A DNA stretch of 33,344 nucleotides from a gamma proteobacterium symbiont of Ctena orbiculata (GCA_003094535.1 NATV01000074.1:1-33344); one strand, 5' to 3'. Positions 1 through 9,291 are shown, counted from the stretch's first letter. Notes: generated from the sequence alone by a model not told the origin. Numbers and translations are program-made.

Positions 1-2
1 TG

Positions 3-869
3 GACAGCATCCATTCACGTGTTGGTGTGAAAGGCAGCGAAGACCTGGGTGGTGGACTCAAGGCTGTTTATCACTTCGAATTCAAAGTAAACCAGGATTC
101 CGGTTCCGGTCTTGGCGATCGTAACCAGTTCATGGGTCTGGCCGGTGGTTTCGGTACCGCGCTGTTGGGCCGTCACGACACCCCGCTGAAGATGGCTCAG
201 GGCAAATTCGACGAGTTCGGCGATCTGCCGAACGGTGACCTTGCCAACGTAATTCCTGGCGATGACCGTGTCGACAACGTTATCGCTTACGTATCTCCTG
301 CCATGGGCGGCCTGACCTTCGTCGGTGCTCTGGTTTCCGGTGAGAGGCCCGACCTGGAGCTGGACGGCCCTGCCGATCACATCTCCCTGGCCGGTCTCTA
401 CAGCAACGGCCCGATCTTCGCTTCTCTGGCCTACAACAGCTATGACCTCGGTCAGTCTATCGGCGCTGAACCTTCACTGCTGCGTCTTACCGGTATCTGG
501 AACGCCGGCATGTGGCAGGTTGGTGTCATGTGGGCTTCCATGGATCTGGACCTCGACGGTGTCGACGATCCTGATTACCTCGGTCTGAGCGGCCACGTCA
601 AAGTCGGTTCTGGCAAAATCAAGGCTCAGTACCTGATGGGTGATTCTACCAACGGTGGTGTTAGCGGGCTGGTACCTGGCTTCACTCCTAACGTGAACGT
701 TGGTTTTCCTGTTTCCGATCCTGAGAACGAAGTCACTCAGTTCAGCGTCGGTTACGAGCACAGCATGAGCAAGCGTACCAAAGCTCACGTCGGCTTCACC
801 TCTTATGAAGAGGACGAGACCGATGTTGAGTCTGATGCCTTCTTTGCTGGTCTGATCCACAGCTTCTAA
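3..869 (+). CDS. Gram-negative porin, 3' end only (5' end outside window)
   Basis: The frame is open from the first bases of the window and ends at a TAA at 867–869, so the N-terminus with the signal peptide is missing. The visible part begins with residues reading DSIHSRVGVKGSEDLGGGLKA, the conserved early strands of the Gram-negative porin family (Porin_4 / OmpC-like general porins). It then shows alternating short hydrophobic strands and acidic loops typical of a 16-strand barrel. It ends HSF-stop; a C-terminal phenylalanine is the recognition signal for the BAM outer-membrane assembly machinery. The likely role is passive uptake of small anionic or polar solutes across the outer membrane. 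Solute specificity cannot be read from this fragment. It is followed at once by a strong terminator, so it is the last gene of its transcript. Confidence 0.9.
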   Translation, partial: DSIHSRVGVKGSEDLGGGLKAVYHFEFKVNQDSGSGLGDRNQFMGLAGGFGTALLGRHDTPLKMAQGKFDEFGDLPNGDLANVIPGDDRVDNVIAYVSPAMGGLTFVGALVSGERPDLELDGPADHISLAGLYSNGPIFASLAYNSYDLGQSIGAEPSLLRLTGIWNAGMWQVGVMWASMDLDLDGVDDPDYLGLSGHVKVGSGKIKAQYLMGDSTNGGVSGLVPGFTPNVNVGFPVSDPENEVTQFSVGYEHSMSKRTKAHVGFTSYEEDETDVESDAFFAGLIHSF

Positions 870-896
870 TAGTTCGTTCGAGTTATTCAAGCTAGG

Positions 897-925
897 AAAC
901 GGGGCCTTCGGGCCCCGTTTTTTTT
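897..925 (+). terminator. Rho-independent terminator of the porin gene
   Basis: Perfect GC-rich stem AAACGGGGCC / GGCCCCGTTT closed by a TTCG tetraloop and followed by an uninterrupted T run, 28 bases after the porin stop codon. It separates the porin from the propionate locus. Confidence 0.93.
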
Positions 926-1257
926 ATACCCTTCTGTTTTTCATCGGCTCACATCAACAGAGTAACCCAGCCTTTCAAGTGCAGCGGACTGATGTTATCC
1001 CTCAAAACCGCTTAAAGGCGCTGCGTGAAACCTTGCTACACAGGATCTGATTCCTCAGGTCCTTGCCCGCGCCCAAGGCTGCGCGGCTCCATCCGTGGGT
1101 AACCCGTCCGTCACTATTCCATGAACAGGGTTGGCTCATGGTAGGCTGCGGTTTTTCTGTTTTTTCAATCGGATAAACCCTCTCCAGTTGAATTATTTAG
1201 CCAGAACTATCGGCACCGGAGTGCTGTGCGTCAGGATAATTTAAAGAAATTTGGATT
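926..1257. other. Non-coding gap between porin and prpE
   Basis: About 330 bases with no convincing reading frame, tRNA or repeat. Short open frames here lack ribosome binding sites and recognisable protein features. The functional part of the gap is the promoter/operator region that starts at 1262. Confidence 0.5.
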
Positions 1258-1261
1258 AAAG

Positions 1262-1331
1262 TGTCGACATTTTAGAAATTATTGTCTATAAAATAGGTTC
1301 TAAACCCGATTTCAATAATAAATTGTCGACA
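1262..1331 (+). promoter_or_regulatory. prpE promoter with paired TGTCGACA operators
   Basis: TGTCGACA occurs at 1262–1269 and again at 1324–1331, with centres 62 bp apart (six helical turns). The first palindrome contains a -35-like TCGACA (1264–1269); after exactly 17 bp comes the -10-like TATAAA (1287–1292). The second palindrome lies downstream of the predicted transcription start and 38 bp before the prpE ATG. The same arrangement stands before the GntR regulator gene at 3347–3417, so both are predicted targets of that regulator. Operators on the -35 and downstream of the start suggest repression, perhaps with looping. That repression is relieved by a pathway metabolite is inference. Confidence 0.8.
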
Positions 1332-1369
1332 CTTACCGAAGACTGACAACATCAGAGGAGTGTTCCCAC

Positions 1370-3262
1370 ATGTCACGTTATGCCGAAATCTATCAACAGT
1401 CGTTGAATGACCCTGAATCGTTCTGGGGTACGGTCGCCAAGGATCTGCATTGGCACAAGCCTTGGGAGACGGTTCTCGACGAATCGGCCAAACCATCACC
1501 GCGCTGGTTCAGTGGTGGCATGTTTAATACCTGTTTCAACGCCCTGGACAGGCACGTCGAGGCAGGGAATGGTGATCGGACTGCTTTGATCTACGACAGC
1601 CCGGTGACCGATCAGAAACGCAGCTACAGCTACCGTGAACTGCGTGATACGGTCTCCAAATTGGCCGGTGCGATCGCAGCCCAGGGTGTGGGGAAGGGTG
1701 ATCGGGTGATTATCTACATGCCGATGATCCCTGAGGCGGCCATCGCCATGTTGGCATGCGCCCGCATCGGCGCCATCCACTCTGTCGTTTTCGGTGGATT
1801 TGCGGCAAAGGAACTGGCGACCCGTATCGACGACAGCCAGCCAAAAATGGTGCTTTCCGCCTCCTGCGGCATCGAACCCAGCCGCCTGGTTGCCTACAAA
1901 CCCCTTTTGGATGAGGCAATCGATATTGCCCGGCATAAACCGGCCAGCTGTATCATCAAGCAGAGGCCGCAATTGGCTGCTGAGCTTCAGGATGGACGGG
2001 ATATCGACTGGGACGATGCATTGGCCAATGCCGAAGCTGCGGATTGCGTGCCGGTTGAAGCGACAGATCCTCTCTATATTCTCTACACTTCGGGGACCAC
2101 GGGACAGCCCAAGGGTGTGGTGCGTGACAACGGTGGTCATGCCGCCGCGCTTCTTTGGTCCATGAAGAACATCTATAACGTCGAGGCGGGCGACGTCTAT
2201 TGGGCTGCGTCCGATGTCGGATGGGTGGTTGGCCACAGCTATATCGTATACGGACCGCTGTTGGCGGGCTGCACCACGGTGATCTATGAAGGCAAACCGG
2301 TAGGCACCCCCGATCCGGGTGCCTTCTGGCGCGTGATCAGCGAGTACGGCGTAAAGGTGCTATTCACGGCGCCAACCGCGTTTCGCGCAATCAAAAAGGA
2401 GGATCCGCAAGGTGCCTACATGTCGAAATACGATATCAGCTGTATGGATACCCTCTTTCTTGCGGGCGAACGCTGTGATCCGGATACCCTCCATTGGGCG
2501 GAGACCATGCTCGACAAACCGGTAATCGACCATTGGTGGCAGACCGAAACCGGATGGGCCATTGCCGCCAATCCCATGGGTGTAGAAGCGCTGACGGTGA
2601 AAGCCGGATCACCGACGGTGTCGATGGTCGGCTATGACGTGCAGGTGCTCGATGATCAGGGTAATCAGAAGGCGGCGGGGGAGATGGGGGATATCGTGAT
2701 CAAGCAACCGCTGCCCCCCTCCTGTCTGCCGACCCTGTGGAATAACGAACAGCGATTTATCGATTCCTATCTGAGTGCCTATCCCGGTTACTACCTGACA
2801 GGTGATGCCGGTTACAAGGATGAGGATGGTTATCTCTGGATCATGAGCCGCACCGATGACGTAATAAATGTGGCTGGACATCGCCTCTCCACCGGCCAGA
2901 TGGAAGAGGTATTGGCAGGGCATGCCGATGTGGCGGAATGTGCGGTCATCGGTGTCGCCGATGCCCTGAAAGGCCAGTTGCCCCTGGGACTCGTGGTTCT
3001 GAAGTCGGGTGTGGAACGGTCGGTTGACGAACTTTCGTCTGAATTGGTGAAGCGGGTACGAGAACAGATAGGTCCGGTTGCGGCCTTCAAGCATCTCGCC
3101 ATTGTCAAGCGTCTCCCCAAGACCCGTTCAGGGAAAATATTGCGCGGAACGATGGTCAAGATCGCCGATGGACAGGAGTGGAAGATGCCGGCCACCATCG
3201 ACGATCCTGCAATCCTGGATGAGATCTCATCCTCCCTACGGACCTTAGGCTACGCCAAGTAG
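1370..3262 (+). CDS. prpE: Propionyl-CoA synthetase (propionate–CoA ligase) PrpE
   Basis: Activates propionate with ATP and CoA to propionyl-CoA, the entry step of the 2-methylcitrate cycle, in the cytoplasm. The 630 residues match the usual PrpE length (about 628). An acetyl-CoA-synthetase N-terminal domain is followed by the AMP-binding core, with the phosphate-binding loop YTSGTTGQPKGV near residue 240 and the WWQTETGW adenylate motif. The C-terminal segment carries PKTRSGKILRG. Lys589 in this segment is the conserved lysine for adenylate formation, which in this family is also the site of reversible acylation. A good ribosome binding site, AGAGGAG (1354–1360), stands 9 bases before the ATG. 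It has its own operator-controlled promoter and lies upstream of the regulator and the other prp genes. Acetyl-CoA synthetase is the alternative; the length, motifs and locus favour PrpE. Confidence 0.95.
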   Translation: MSRYAEIYQQSLNDPESFWGTVAKDLHWHKPWETVLDESAKPSPRWFSGGMFNTCFNALDRHVEAGNGDRTALIYDSPVTDQKRSYSYRELRDTVSKLAGAIAAQGVGKGDRVIIYMPMIPEAAIAMLACARIGAIHSVVFGGFAAKELATRIDDSQPKMVLSASCGIEPSRLVAYKPLLDEAIDIARHKPASCIIKQRPQLAAELQDGRDIDWDDALANAEAADCVPVEATDPLYILYTSGTTGQPKGVVRDNGGHAAALLWSMKNIYNVEAGDVYWAASDVGWVVGHSYIVYGPLLAGCTTVIYEGKPVGTPDPGAFWRVISEYGVKVLFTAPTAFRAIKKEDPQGAYMSKYDISCMDTLFLAGERCDPDTLHWAETMLDKPVIDHWWQTETGWAIAANPMGVEALTVKAGSPTVSMVGYDVQVLDDQGNQKAAGEMGDIVIKQPLPPSCLPTLWNNEQRFIDSYLSAYPGYYLTGDAGYKDEDGYLWIMSRTDDVINVAGHRLSTGQMEEVLAGHADVAECAVIGVADALKGQLPLGLVVLKSGVERSVDELSSELVKRVREQIGPVAAFKHLAIVKRLPKTRSGKILRGTMVKIADGQEWKMPATIDDPAILDEISSSLRTLGYAK

Positions 3263-3346
3263 GGGTTTACACAGAGGCCTGGGTCCGCAGCTCTACCCCG
3301 GCAGGGATATTTCAGGTTGTGCTGAAAGAGCCATTAAACCAAATAT

Positions 3347-3417
3347 TGTCGACACATTTAGAGTTAACGGCTATATTAATCCCCTATATCGGGGTTTTGT
3401 AGTTAGATATGTCGACA
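3347..3417 (+). promoter_or_regulatory. Promoter of the GntR regulator/prpBC operon with paired TGTCGACA operators
   Basis: TGTCGACA at 3347–3354 and 3410–3417, centres 63 bp apart. A -35-like TCGACA (3349–3354) inside the first palindrome is followed after 17 bp by TATATT (3372–3377). This repeats the layout before prpE almost base for base in spacing. The second palindrome ends 13 bp before the regulator ATG, so the regulator very probably controls its own operon. Confidence 0.8.
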
Positions 3418-3430
3418 CTTCAATAGAGAT

Positions 3431-4117
3431 ATGCAGAATCAACATCCTACCGAAAATAACGATCCTGTCACCATCACCCTGACTGATCGGCTGTTCGATA
3501 CTCTCCAGCGCGCCATCGTCGAAGGGGAGATACAGTCTGGCAGTAAGATCAGTGAACCTGAACTCGCCCGTCAGCATGGCGTAAGCCGGGGTTCGTTGAG
3601 AGAGGCGATCGGACGGCTCGAGGCGAGAAAACTTGTGGAGCGGAAACCCAACCTGGGTGCCCGTGTTGTGACGCTATCCTACGAGCAGCTGATTGAGATC
3701 TATCAGGTGCGCGAGGCCCTGGAGGGTATGGCTGCGAGGTTGGCTGCCCAGAACATGAGTGACAGGGAGATTGCTGAACTGCAGACATTATTGAATCAAC
3801 ATGGCAGGCAGATTGAAGAGGTGCATGGCGAAGCCTACTTTCAAAAACAGGGCGATCTCGATTTTCACTACCGTATCGTTCAGGGTTCAAAAAACCGCCA
3901 CTTGATCGGTCTGCTATGCAACGATCTCTATCATCTGTTGCGCATGTACCGTTTCCAGTTCGGCATGCGCAGCAAACGCTCAGGCCAGGCATACGATGAG
4001 CACCATTATCTATTGAACGCGATTTCCGCCCGCGATCCGGAAATGGCTGAGTTGTTAATGCGTCAACATATTCGTTCCTCGCGTAGAAACGTGGAACGAA
4101 TGCTGTTGGAAAACTGA
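3431..4117 (+). CDS. GntR-family (FadR/FCD subfamily) regulator of propionate catabolism
   Basis: A 228-residue DNA-binding regulator. Residues about 17–80 form the winged helix-turn-helix (LARQHGVSRGSLREAIGRLE is the GntR recognition helix region). Residues about 90–215 form an all-helical FCD ligand-binding domain with the expected metal-binding acidic/histidine set (D142/H146 in DLDFH, H191/H192, H213). It replaces the sigma54-dependent PrpR of enterics; GntR regulators in this position are known from other proteobacterial prp loci. It probably binds the TGTCGACA palindromes before prpE and its own gene, with a methylcitrate-cycle intermediate as effector (inference). The ATG at 3431 is used because it begins a full winged-helix domain; its ribosome binding site is poor. 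It is followed after 52 bp by prpB, probably in one operon. Confidence 0.92.
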   Translation: MQNQHPTENNDPVTITLTDRLFDTLQRAIVEGEIQSGSKISEPELARQHGVSRGSLREAIGRLEARKLVERKPNLGARVVTLSYEQLIEIYQVREALEGMAARLAAQNMSDREIAELQTLLNQHGRQIEEVHGEAYFQKQGDLDFHYRIVQGSKNRHLIGLLCNDLYHLLRMYRFQFGMRSKRSGQAYDEHHYLLNAISARDPEMAELLMRQHIRSSRRNVERMLLEN

Positions 4118-4125
4118 CGCTTTGC

Positions 4126-4158
4126 GAGTTTTAAGTTATGAGTTTTTTGTTTTGAGTT
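4126..4158. repeat. Half copy of the AACTCAAAACT-type intergenic repeat
   Basis: The gap between the regulator gene and prpB reads as repeated AGTTTTGAGTT-like units. It matches one arm of the larger palindrome at 6401–6522 and the complement of the half copy at 9300–9338. It lies just upstream of the prpB ribosome binding site. Confidence 0.7.
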
Positions 4159-4169
4159 GAGGATAGGAA

Positions 4170-5060
4170 ATGACCAACCATCAAAATCCCGGCGCACGTT
4201 TTCGTGCCGCCATCGAACAGGAGAAGCCGCTGCAGTGCGTCGGTGCAATCAATGCCTATCATGCCAGGCTGGCAGATGCATCGGGTTTCAAATCCATCTA
4301 CATCTCAGGTGGCGGCGTTGCTGCCGGTTCCTGCGGTATTCCCGATCTCGGGATTACCACCATGGAGGATGTGCTTACCGATCTGCGCCGGATCACGGAT
4401 GTAACCGAGCTGCCCGTCTTGGTCGATATCGATACCGGATGGGGCGGAGCCTTCAATATTGCACGCACCATACGCAACATGAACAAGTTTGGAGCGGCAG
4501 CGGTGCATATCGAAGACCAGGTTCAGCAAAAGCGCTGCGGTCACCGTCCCAACAAGGCGATCGTCGGTGAGGATGAAATGGTGGACCGTATCAAGGCCGC
4601 GGTTGATGCCAAACTGGATGACGACTTCGTGGTGATGGCACGTACCGATGCGCTTGCGGTGGAGGGCATGCAATCCGCCATTGACAGGGCATGCGCCTGT
4701 GTTGAGGCCGGTGCCGATATGATCTTCCCGGAAGCGATGACGGAGCTGGACCAATACCGGGAGTTCGTTGCCGCGGTGAAGGTTCCGGTACTCGCCAACA
4801 TCACCGAGTTCGGATCGACCCCGCTCTACACGACTGAGCAGCTGGCGTCGGCGGGGGTGAGTATTGCCCTCTATCCCCTCAGCGCTTTCCGTGCCGCCAA
4901 TGCGGCAGCGCTGAATGTCTACCAGCGCCTGCGCGCCGACGGTACCCAACAGGGTGTTGTCGATAGCATGCAGAGCCGAGCCGATCTTTATGACTACCTT
5001 GGTTATCACGATTTCGAACAAAAGCTGGACCAGCTCTTTGCAACTGAGGAGACAGCATAG
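4170..5060 (+). CDS. prpB: 2-methylisocitrate lyase PrpB
   Basis: Cleaves 2-methylisocitrate to pyruvate and succinate, the last step of the methylcitrate cycle. The 296 residues equal the usual PrpB length. It is a member of the PEP mutase/isocitrate lyase TIM-barrel family. The signature KRCGH is at residues 121–125, with Cys123 as the catalytic residue. DIDTGWGG (residues 87–93) supplies metal-binding aspartates and HIEDQ (113–117) lies next to the active-site loop. The ATG at 4170 has a purine-rich GAGGATAGGA about 10 bases upstream. Succinate from this reaction would feed the succinate:quinone oxidoreductase encoded at 15447–18731. Confidence 0.97.
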   Translation: MTNHQNPGARFRAAIEQEKPLQCVGAINAYHARLADASGFKSIYISGGGVAAGSCGIPDLGITTMEDVLTDLRRITDVTELPVLVDIDTGWGGAFNIARTIRNMNKFGAAAVHIEDQVQQKRCGHRPNKAIVGEDEMVDRIKAAVDAKLDDDFVVMARTDALAVEGMQSAIDRACACVEAGADMIFPEAMTELDQYREFVAAVKVPVLANITEFGSTPLYTTEQLASAGVSIALYPLSAFRAANAAALNVYQRLRADGTQQGVVDSMQSRADLYDYLGYHDFEQKLDQLFATEETA

Positions 5061-5072
5061 ATTGAATTAACA

Positions 5073-5179
5073 AGTCCGCAAATGAACGCAAATAAACGCT
5101 AATAAATCGATTTAGGCGTTAAAGAAATATTAATACATATTTGCGTTCATTCGCGTTCATTCGCGTTCATTTGCGGACT
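5073..5179. repeat. Large intergenic palindrome built of TGAACGC-type 10-mers
   Basis: Two 32-base arms (5073–5104 and 5148–5179) are reverse complements with only four mismatches and begin/end with AGTCCGCAA/TTGCGGACT. The right arm is a tandem array of the 10-mer TCGCGTTCAT (three imperfect units). It fills most of the prpB–prpC gap and would form a long hairpin in the mRNA. It has no T run, so it is not a standard terminator. A related palindrome lies after acnD (9181–9291). Confidence 0.88.
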
Positions 5180-5241
5180 CTTTCAGGATCAGAACTAGTA
5201 ACGAATCATCCAATTACCCATCGCATCAGAGGAGGTTTCCC

Positions 5242-6396
5242 ATGAGCGAACCCACCCAAATACTGCCCAAGGCGAAGAAGTCGGTCGCCCTCTCCGGCAC
5301 CGCTGCCGGCAACACAGCCATCTGTACTGTCGGCCGCACCGGCAATGACCTGCACTACCGCGGTTACGACATACTCGATTTCTCCGAAGCCGCCGAGTTC
5401 GAGGAGATCGCCTATCTGCTGATCCACGGCAGCCTGCCTACCAAGGCGGAACTCGTCGCCTACAAGGCCAGGCTGAAATCGTTGCGCGGTCTGCCCCTGG
5501 CGGTTAAGCAGGCGTTGGAGGCGATCCCTGCCTCCGCCCACCCGATGGATGTGATGCGTACCGCCTGTTCGGTGATGGGTAGCTGCGTGCCGGAAAAGGA
5601 GAGCCATCCCGCTTCCGAGGCCCGTGACATCATCGATCGGTTGATGGCCAGTTTCGGTTCTGCCCTGCTCTACTGGTACCACTACGCCTTCAACGGCAAG
5701 CGCATCGACGTGGAGACCGACGACGACTCCATCGGCGGCCACTTCCTCCACCTGCTCCACGGGGAGAAGCCTAAAGAATCCTGGGTGCGCGCCATGCATA
5801 CCTCCCTGGTGCTCTATGCCGAGCATGAGTTCAACGCCTCTACCTTCACCGCCCGAGTGGTTGCCGGCACAAACTCCGATATGTACTCCGCCATCACCGC
5901 CGCCATCGGCGCCCTGCGCGGACCCAAGCACGGTGGCGCCAACGAAGAGGCCTTCCGTATTCAGAGCCGTTATCACACCGCCGACGAGGCGGAGGCAGAC
6001 ATTCGCGAGCGGGTTGGACGCAAAGAGATCGTCATCGGTTTCGGCCACCCGGTCTATACCGTGGGGGATCCCCGCAACGAGGTGATCAAGCGGGTTGCCA
6101 TGAGTCTCTCCGAGGAAGCCGGCAATATGACCATGTTCAACGTCGCCAACCGCCTGGAATCGGTGATGTGGGAAATCAAGAAGATGTTCCCCAACCTGGA
6201 CTGGTTCTCCGCCGTCTCCTACAACCAGATGGGCGTACCGACCGACATGTTCACACCCCTCTTCGTGATATCCCGGGTCAGCGGCTGGGGCGCTCATGTG
6301 ATCGAGCAGCGCGAAGACGGGAAAATCATTCGGCCCTCGGCGAATTATATGGGTCCTGAAAACCGTTCCTGGGTGCCGATCGAGGAAAGAGGCTGA
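5242..6396 (+). CDS. prpC: 2-methylcitrate synthase PrpC
   Basis: Condenses propionyl-CoA with oxaloacetate to 2-methylcitrate. The 384 residues fit PrpC (about 389 in enterics) rather than the longer hexameric citrate synthase GltA. The citrate-synthase catalytic triad is visible: His230 in PKHGGANEE, His269 in [13 protein letters not shown], and Asp320 in NLDWFSA. The N-terminal [10 protein letters not shown]-like opening and [15 protein letters not shown] are typical of the methylcitrate synthase branch. The start is well defined: AGAGGAGG (5228–5235) sits six bases before the ATG. Gene order places it between prpB and acnD. A long palindrome on each side may separate its mRNA stability or expression from that of its neighbours. 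Confidence 0.96.
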   Translation: MSEPTQILPKAKKSVALSGTAAGNTAICTVGRTGNDLHYRGYDILDFSEAAEFEEIAYLLIHGSLPTKAELVAYKARLKSLRGLPLAVKQALEAIPASAHPMDVMRTACSVMGSCVPEKESHPASEARDIIDRLMASFGSALLYWYHYAFNGKRIDVETDDDSIGGHFLHLLHGEKPKESWVRAMHTSLVLYAEHEFNASTFTARVVAGTNSDMYSAITAAIGALRGPKHGGANEEAFRIQSRYHTADEAEADIRERVGRKEIVIGFGHPVYTVGDPRNEVIKRVAMSLSEEAGNMTMFNVANRLESVMWEIKKMFPNLDWFSAVSYNQMGVPTDMFTPLFVISRVSGWGAHVIEQREDGKIIRPSANYMGPENRSWVPIEERG

Positions 6397-6400
6397 GGAT

Positions 6401-6522
6401 CAGTTTGAGTTTTAAGTGATGTGTTTTGAGTTGTCGGTACTCGCTATGCCCGTGGTTTATTACTAAACCGGGCGCGTAGCGTACACCGAAACTCAAAACT
6501 AAAAACGCATAACTCAAAACTG
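6401..6522. repeat. Full palindromic intergenic element, AACTCAAAACT family
   Basis: The prpC–acnD gap is almost entirely an imperfect palindrome with arms of about 59 bases (6401–6459 and 6464–6522) and a loop of about four bases. The outer parts are AGTTTTGAGTT-type repeats. The inner parts (TCGGTACTCGCTATGCCCG against its partner ending GTACACCGA) also pair. Half copies stand at 4126–4158 and 9300–9338. There is no coding potential and no T run. It looks like a dispersed REP/MITE-like element. Confidence 0.85.
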
Positions 6523-6550
6523 TCCCGTCATCGCATCGAACGAGAACTCC

Positions 6551-9145
6551 ATGAACAGCCAATTCAGAAAACGACTACCCGACACCGACCTGGACTACTT
6601 CGACTCTCGTGAGGCGGTGGAAGCGATCCAGCCTGGCGCTTACGACCGTCTTCCCTATACCTCGCGGGTGCTGGCCGAGCAGCTTGTGCGCCGCTGCGAA
6701 CCCAGCTTGTTGACGGACGCCTTAAAACAGCTCATTGAACGTAAAAGGGATCTGGACTTCCCCTGGTATCCGGCGCGGGTGGTCTGCCACGACATCCTCG
6801 GCCAGACTGCCCTGGTAGACCTGGCCGGACTGCGCGACGCCATCGCCGACAGGGGGGGTGATCCGGCGAAGGTGAATCCGGTGGTGCCAACCCAGCTTAT
6901 CGTCGACCACTCCCTGGCCGTGGAGCACGCCGGCTTCGAGGATGACGCCTTCGAAAAGAACCGGGCCATCGAGGACCGCCGCAATGCCGACCGCTTCCAC
7001 TTCATTGAGTGGACCAAGACAGCCTTTGACAACGTGGACGTGATCCCCGCCGGCAATGGCATCATGCACCAGATCAACCTGGAGAAGATGTCGCCGGTGA
7101 TCCAGTCCAGGAGCGGCGTGGCCTTTCCCGACACCTGCGTCGGCACCGACAGCCACACCCCCCACATCGATGCGCTGGGCGTGATCGCCATCGGCGTCGG
7201 CGGCTTGGAGGCGGAGACCGTGATGCTCGGCCGCCCCACCATGATGCGCCTGCCGGAGATCGTCGGTGTACGACTCACCGGTAAGCGTAAACCCGGCATC
7301 ACCGCCACTGACATCGTGCTGGCCCTGACCGAGTTCCTGCGCCAGCAGCGGGTGGTCTCGGCCTATCTCGAATTCTTCGGCGAGGGGGCCGAGAGCCTGA
7401 CCCTCGGCGATCGGGCAACCATTGCCAATATGACCCCTGAATTCGGCGCCTCCGCCGGGCTCTTCTCTATCGACCGCCAGACAATCGAATATCTAAAGCT
7501 CACCGGCCGCACGCCGGAGCAGGTCGAACTGGTGGAGAACTACGCCAAGACCACGGGCCTCTGGGCCGATGCCCTCAAAGACGTCGAGTATGAGCGGGTG
7601 CTGGAGTTCGATCTCTCCAAGGTGGATCGCACCATGGCGGGTCCCTCCAATCCCCACCGCCGCCTGCCCACCTCCGCGCTGGCCGAGCGCGGTATCGCCG
7701 GCCCCTGGGAAGAGAGGCCGGATGAGATGCCTGACGGTGCGGTTATCATCGCCGCCATCACCAGCTGCACCAACACCTCCAACCCGCGCAATGTGGTGGC
7801 TGCCGGGCTGCTGGCGCGTAAGGCCAACCAACTGGGTCTGGCGCGTAAGTCCTGGGTGAAGTCCTCCTTCGCTCCCGGTTCCAAGGTGGCCAGGCTGTAT
7901 CTTGAGGCGGCGGGTCTGCTGCCGGAATTGGAGAAGCTTGGCTTCGGTATCGTCGCCTACGCCTGCACCACCTGCAACGGTATGAGCGGCGCCCTCGATC
8001 CGAAGATCCAGCAGGAGATTACCGACCGCGACCTATACACCACCGCGGTGCTCTCCGGCAACCGCAACTTCGACGGTCGCATCCACCCCTACGCCAAGCA
8101 GGCCTTCCTCGCCTCGCCGCCACTGGTGGTAGCCTACGCCATCGCAGGTACCGTTCGATTCGACATTGAGAAGGATGCCCTGGGAAGCGATAAGGAGGGC
8201 AAGCCGATCACCCTCAAGGATATCTGGCCGGGAGACGAGGAGATCGACGCTATCGTCAGCGACTATGTCAGGCCGGAGCAGTTCCAGCAGATCTATACAC
8301 CCATGTTCGCGGCAAGGGTGGCGGAGGCTGCCAAGAGCCCCCTTTACGCCTGGCGTCCCCAGAGTACCTATATCCGCCGTCCCCCCTACTGGGAGGGCGC
8401 CCTCGCCGGTGAGCGGAGCCTCAAGGGGATGCGCCCGCTGGCAGTGCTGGGTGACAATATCACCACCGACCACCTCTCGCCCTCCAATGCCATCCTACCC
8501 GGCAGCGCTGCGGGCGAATACCTGGCGACGATGGGCCTGCCGGAGGAAGATTTCAACTCCTACGCCACCCATCGCGGCGACCACCTCACCGCCCAACGCG
8601 CCACCTTCGCCAATCCCAAGCTGCTCAACGAGATGTGTCGCGACGATAGGGGCGAAGTGATTCAGGGCTCCCTGGCCAGGCTGGAGCCGGAGGGCGAGCC
8701 CATGCGCATGTGGGAGGTGATCGAGGCCTATATGGCGCGCAAACAGCCACTGATCATCGTTGCAGGTGCCGACTACGGCCAGGGCTCATCCCGCGACTGG
8801 GCCGCCAAGGGGGTGCGTCTGGCCGGTGTGGAGGCGATCCTGGCCGAGGGCTTCGAGCGCATTCACCGCACCAACCTGGTGGGCATGGGCGTGCTGCCGC
8901 TGGAGTTCAAGCGCGGTGAGAATCGCAACACCTACAACATAGACGGCACCGAGACCTTCGACGTGGTCGGCGAATCCACTCCTCGGGCTGATCTGACAGT
9001 GGTCATGCACCGGCGCACCGGTGAGCGGGTGGAGATCCCGGTCACCTGTCGGCTGGATACCGCTGAGGAGGTATCTGTCTACCAGGCGGGCGGTGTGTTA
9101 CAACGTTTCGCCCAAGACTTTCTCGATTCGGCCTCTGCCGCTTAG
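6551..9145 (+). CDS. acnD: Fe/S-dependent 2-methylcitrate dehydratase AcnD
   Basis: An aconitase-family enzyme that dehydrates 2-methylcitrate to a methylaconitate isomer needing PrpF for further use. This is the oxygen-labile alternative to the cofactor-free PrpD of enterics. The 864 residues match AcnD. The 4Fe-4S ligands are Cys406 (ITSCTNTSNPRN) and Cys472/Cys475 (YACTTCNGMSG). The C-terminal swivel domain carries GDNITTDHLSPSNAI and YGQGSSRDWAAKG, both aconitase signatures. IRP-like AcnA is the closest relative, but the immediate prpF neighbour and the prp locus fix the assignment. The ribosome binding site before the ATG is weak (CGAGAA). The reading frame is strongly GC-biased at third positions and uninterrupted. 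Confidence 0.95.
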   Translation: MNSQFRKRLPDTDLDYFDSREAVEAIQPGAYDRLPYTSRVLAEQLVRRCEPSLLTDALKQLIERKRDLDFPWYPARVVCHDILGQTALVDLAGLRDAIADRGGDPAKVNPVVPTQLIVDHSLAVEHAGFEDDAFEKNRAIEDRRNADRFHFIEWTKTAFDNVDVIPAGNGIMHQINLEKMSPVIQSRSGVAFPDTCVGTDSHTPHIDALGVIAIGVGGLEAETVMLGRPTMMRLPEIVGVRLTGKRKPGITATDIVLALTEFLRQQRVVSAYLEFFGEGAESLTLGDRATIANMTPEFGASAGLFSIDRQTIEYLKLTGRTPEQVELVENYAKTTGLWADALKDVEYERVLEFDLSKVDRTMAGPSNPHRRLPTSALAERGIAGPWEERPDEMPDGAVIIAAITSCTNTSNPRNVVAAGLLARKANQLGLARKSWVKSSFAPGSKVARLYLEAAGLLPELEKLGFGIVAYACTTCNGMSGALDPKIQQEITDRDLYTTAVLSGNRNFDGRIHPYAKQAFLASPPLVVAYAIAGTVRFDIEKDALGSDKEGKPITLKDIWPGDEEIDAIVSDYVRPEQFQQIYTPMFAARVAEAAKSPLYAWRPQSTYIRRPPYWEGALAGERSLKGMRPLAVLGDNITTDHLSPSNAILPGSAAGEYLATMGLPEEDFNSYATHRGDHLTAQRATFANPKLLNEMCRDDRGEVIQGSLARLEPEGEPMRMWEVIEAYMARKQPLIIVAGADYGQGSSRDWAAKGVRLAGVEAILAEGFERIHRTNLVGMGVLPLEFKRGENRNTYNIDGTETFDVVGESTPRADLTVVMHRRTGERVEIPVTCRLDTAEEVSVYQAGGVLQRFAQDFLDSASAA

Positions 9146-9180
9146 ACGGGTGGCATGGCCCCTCTTTATCGAGTGAGCTA

Positions 9181-9291
9181 TTCAAGCCGTGAACGGACGC
9201 AAATCACCGCCAATGAACGCAAAATAAAAAAATCCAGCTCAATATTTATTGGCGCAAATTTGCGCTGGTTTACGTCCGTTCGCGACTTGAA
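9181..9291. repeat. Second large intergenic palindrome related to 5073–5179
   Basis: Arms begin TTCAAG (9181–9186) and end CTTGAA (9286–9291). They share GAACGGACG(C/T)AAA and CAAT(G)AACGC-type units with the prpB–prpC palindrome, but at lower internal identity. It lies in the acnD–prpF gap, directly followed by a half copy of the AACTCAAAACT element. Confidence 0.78.
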
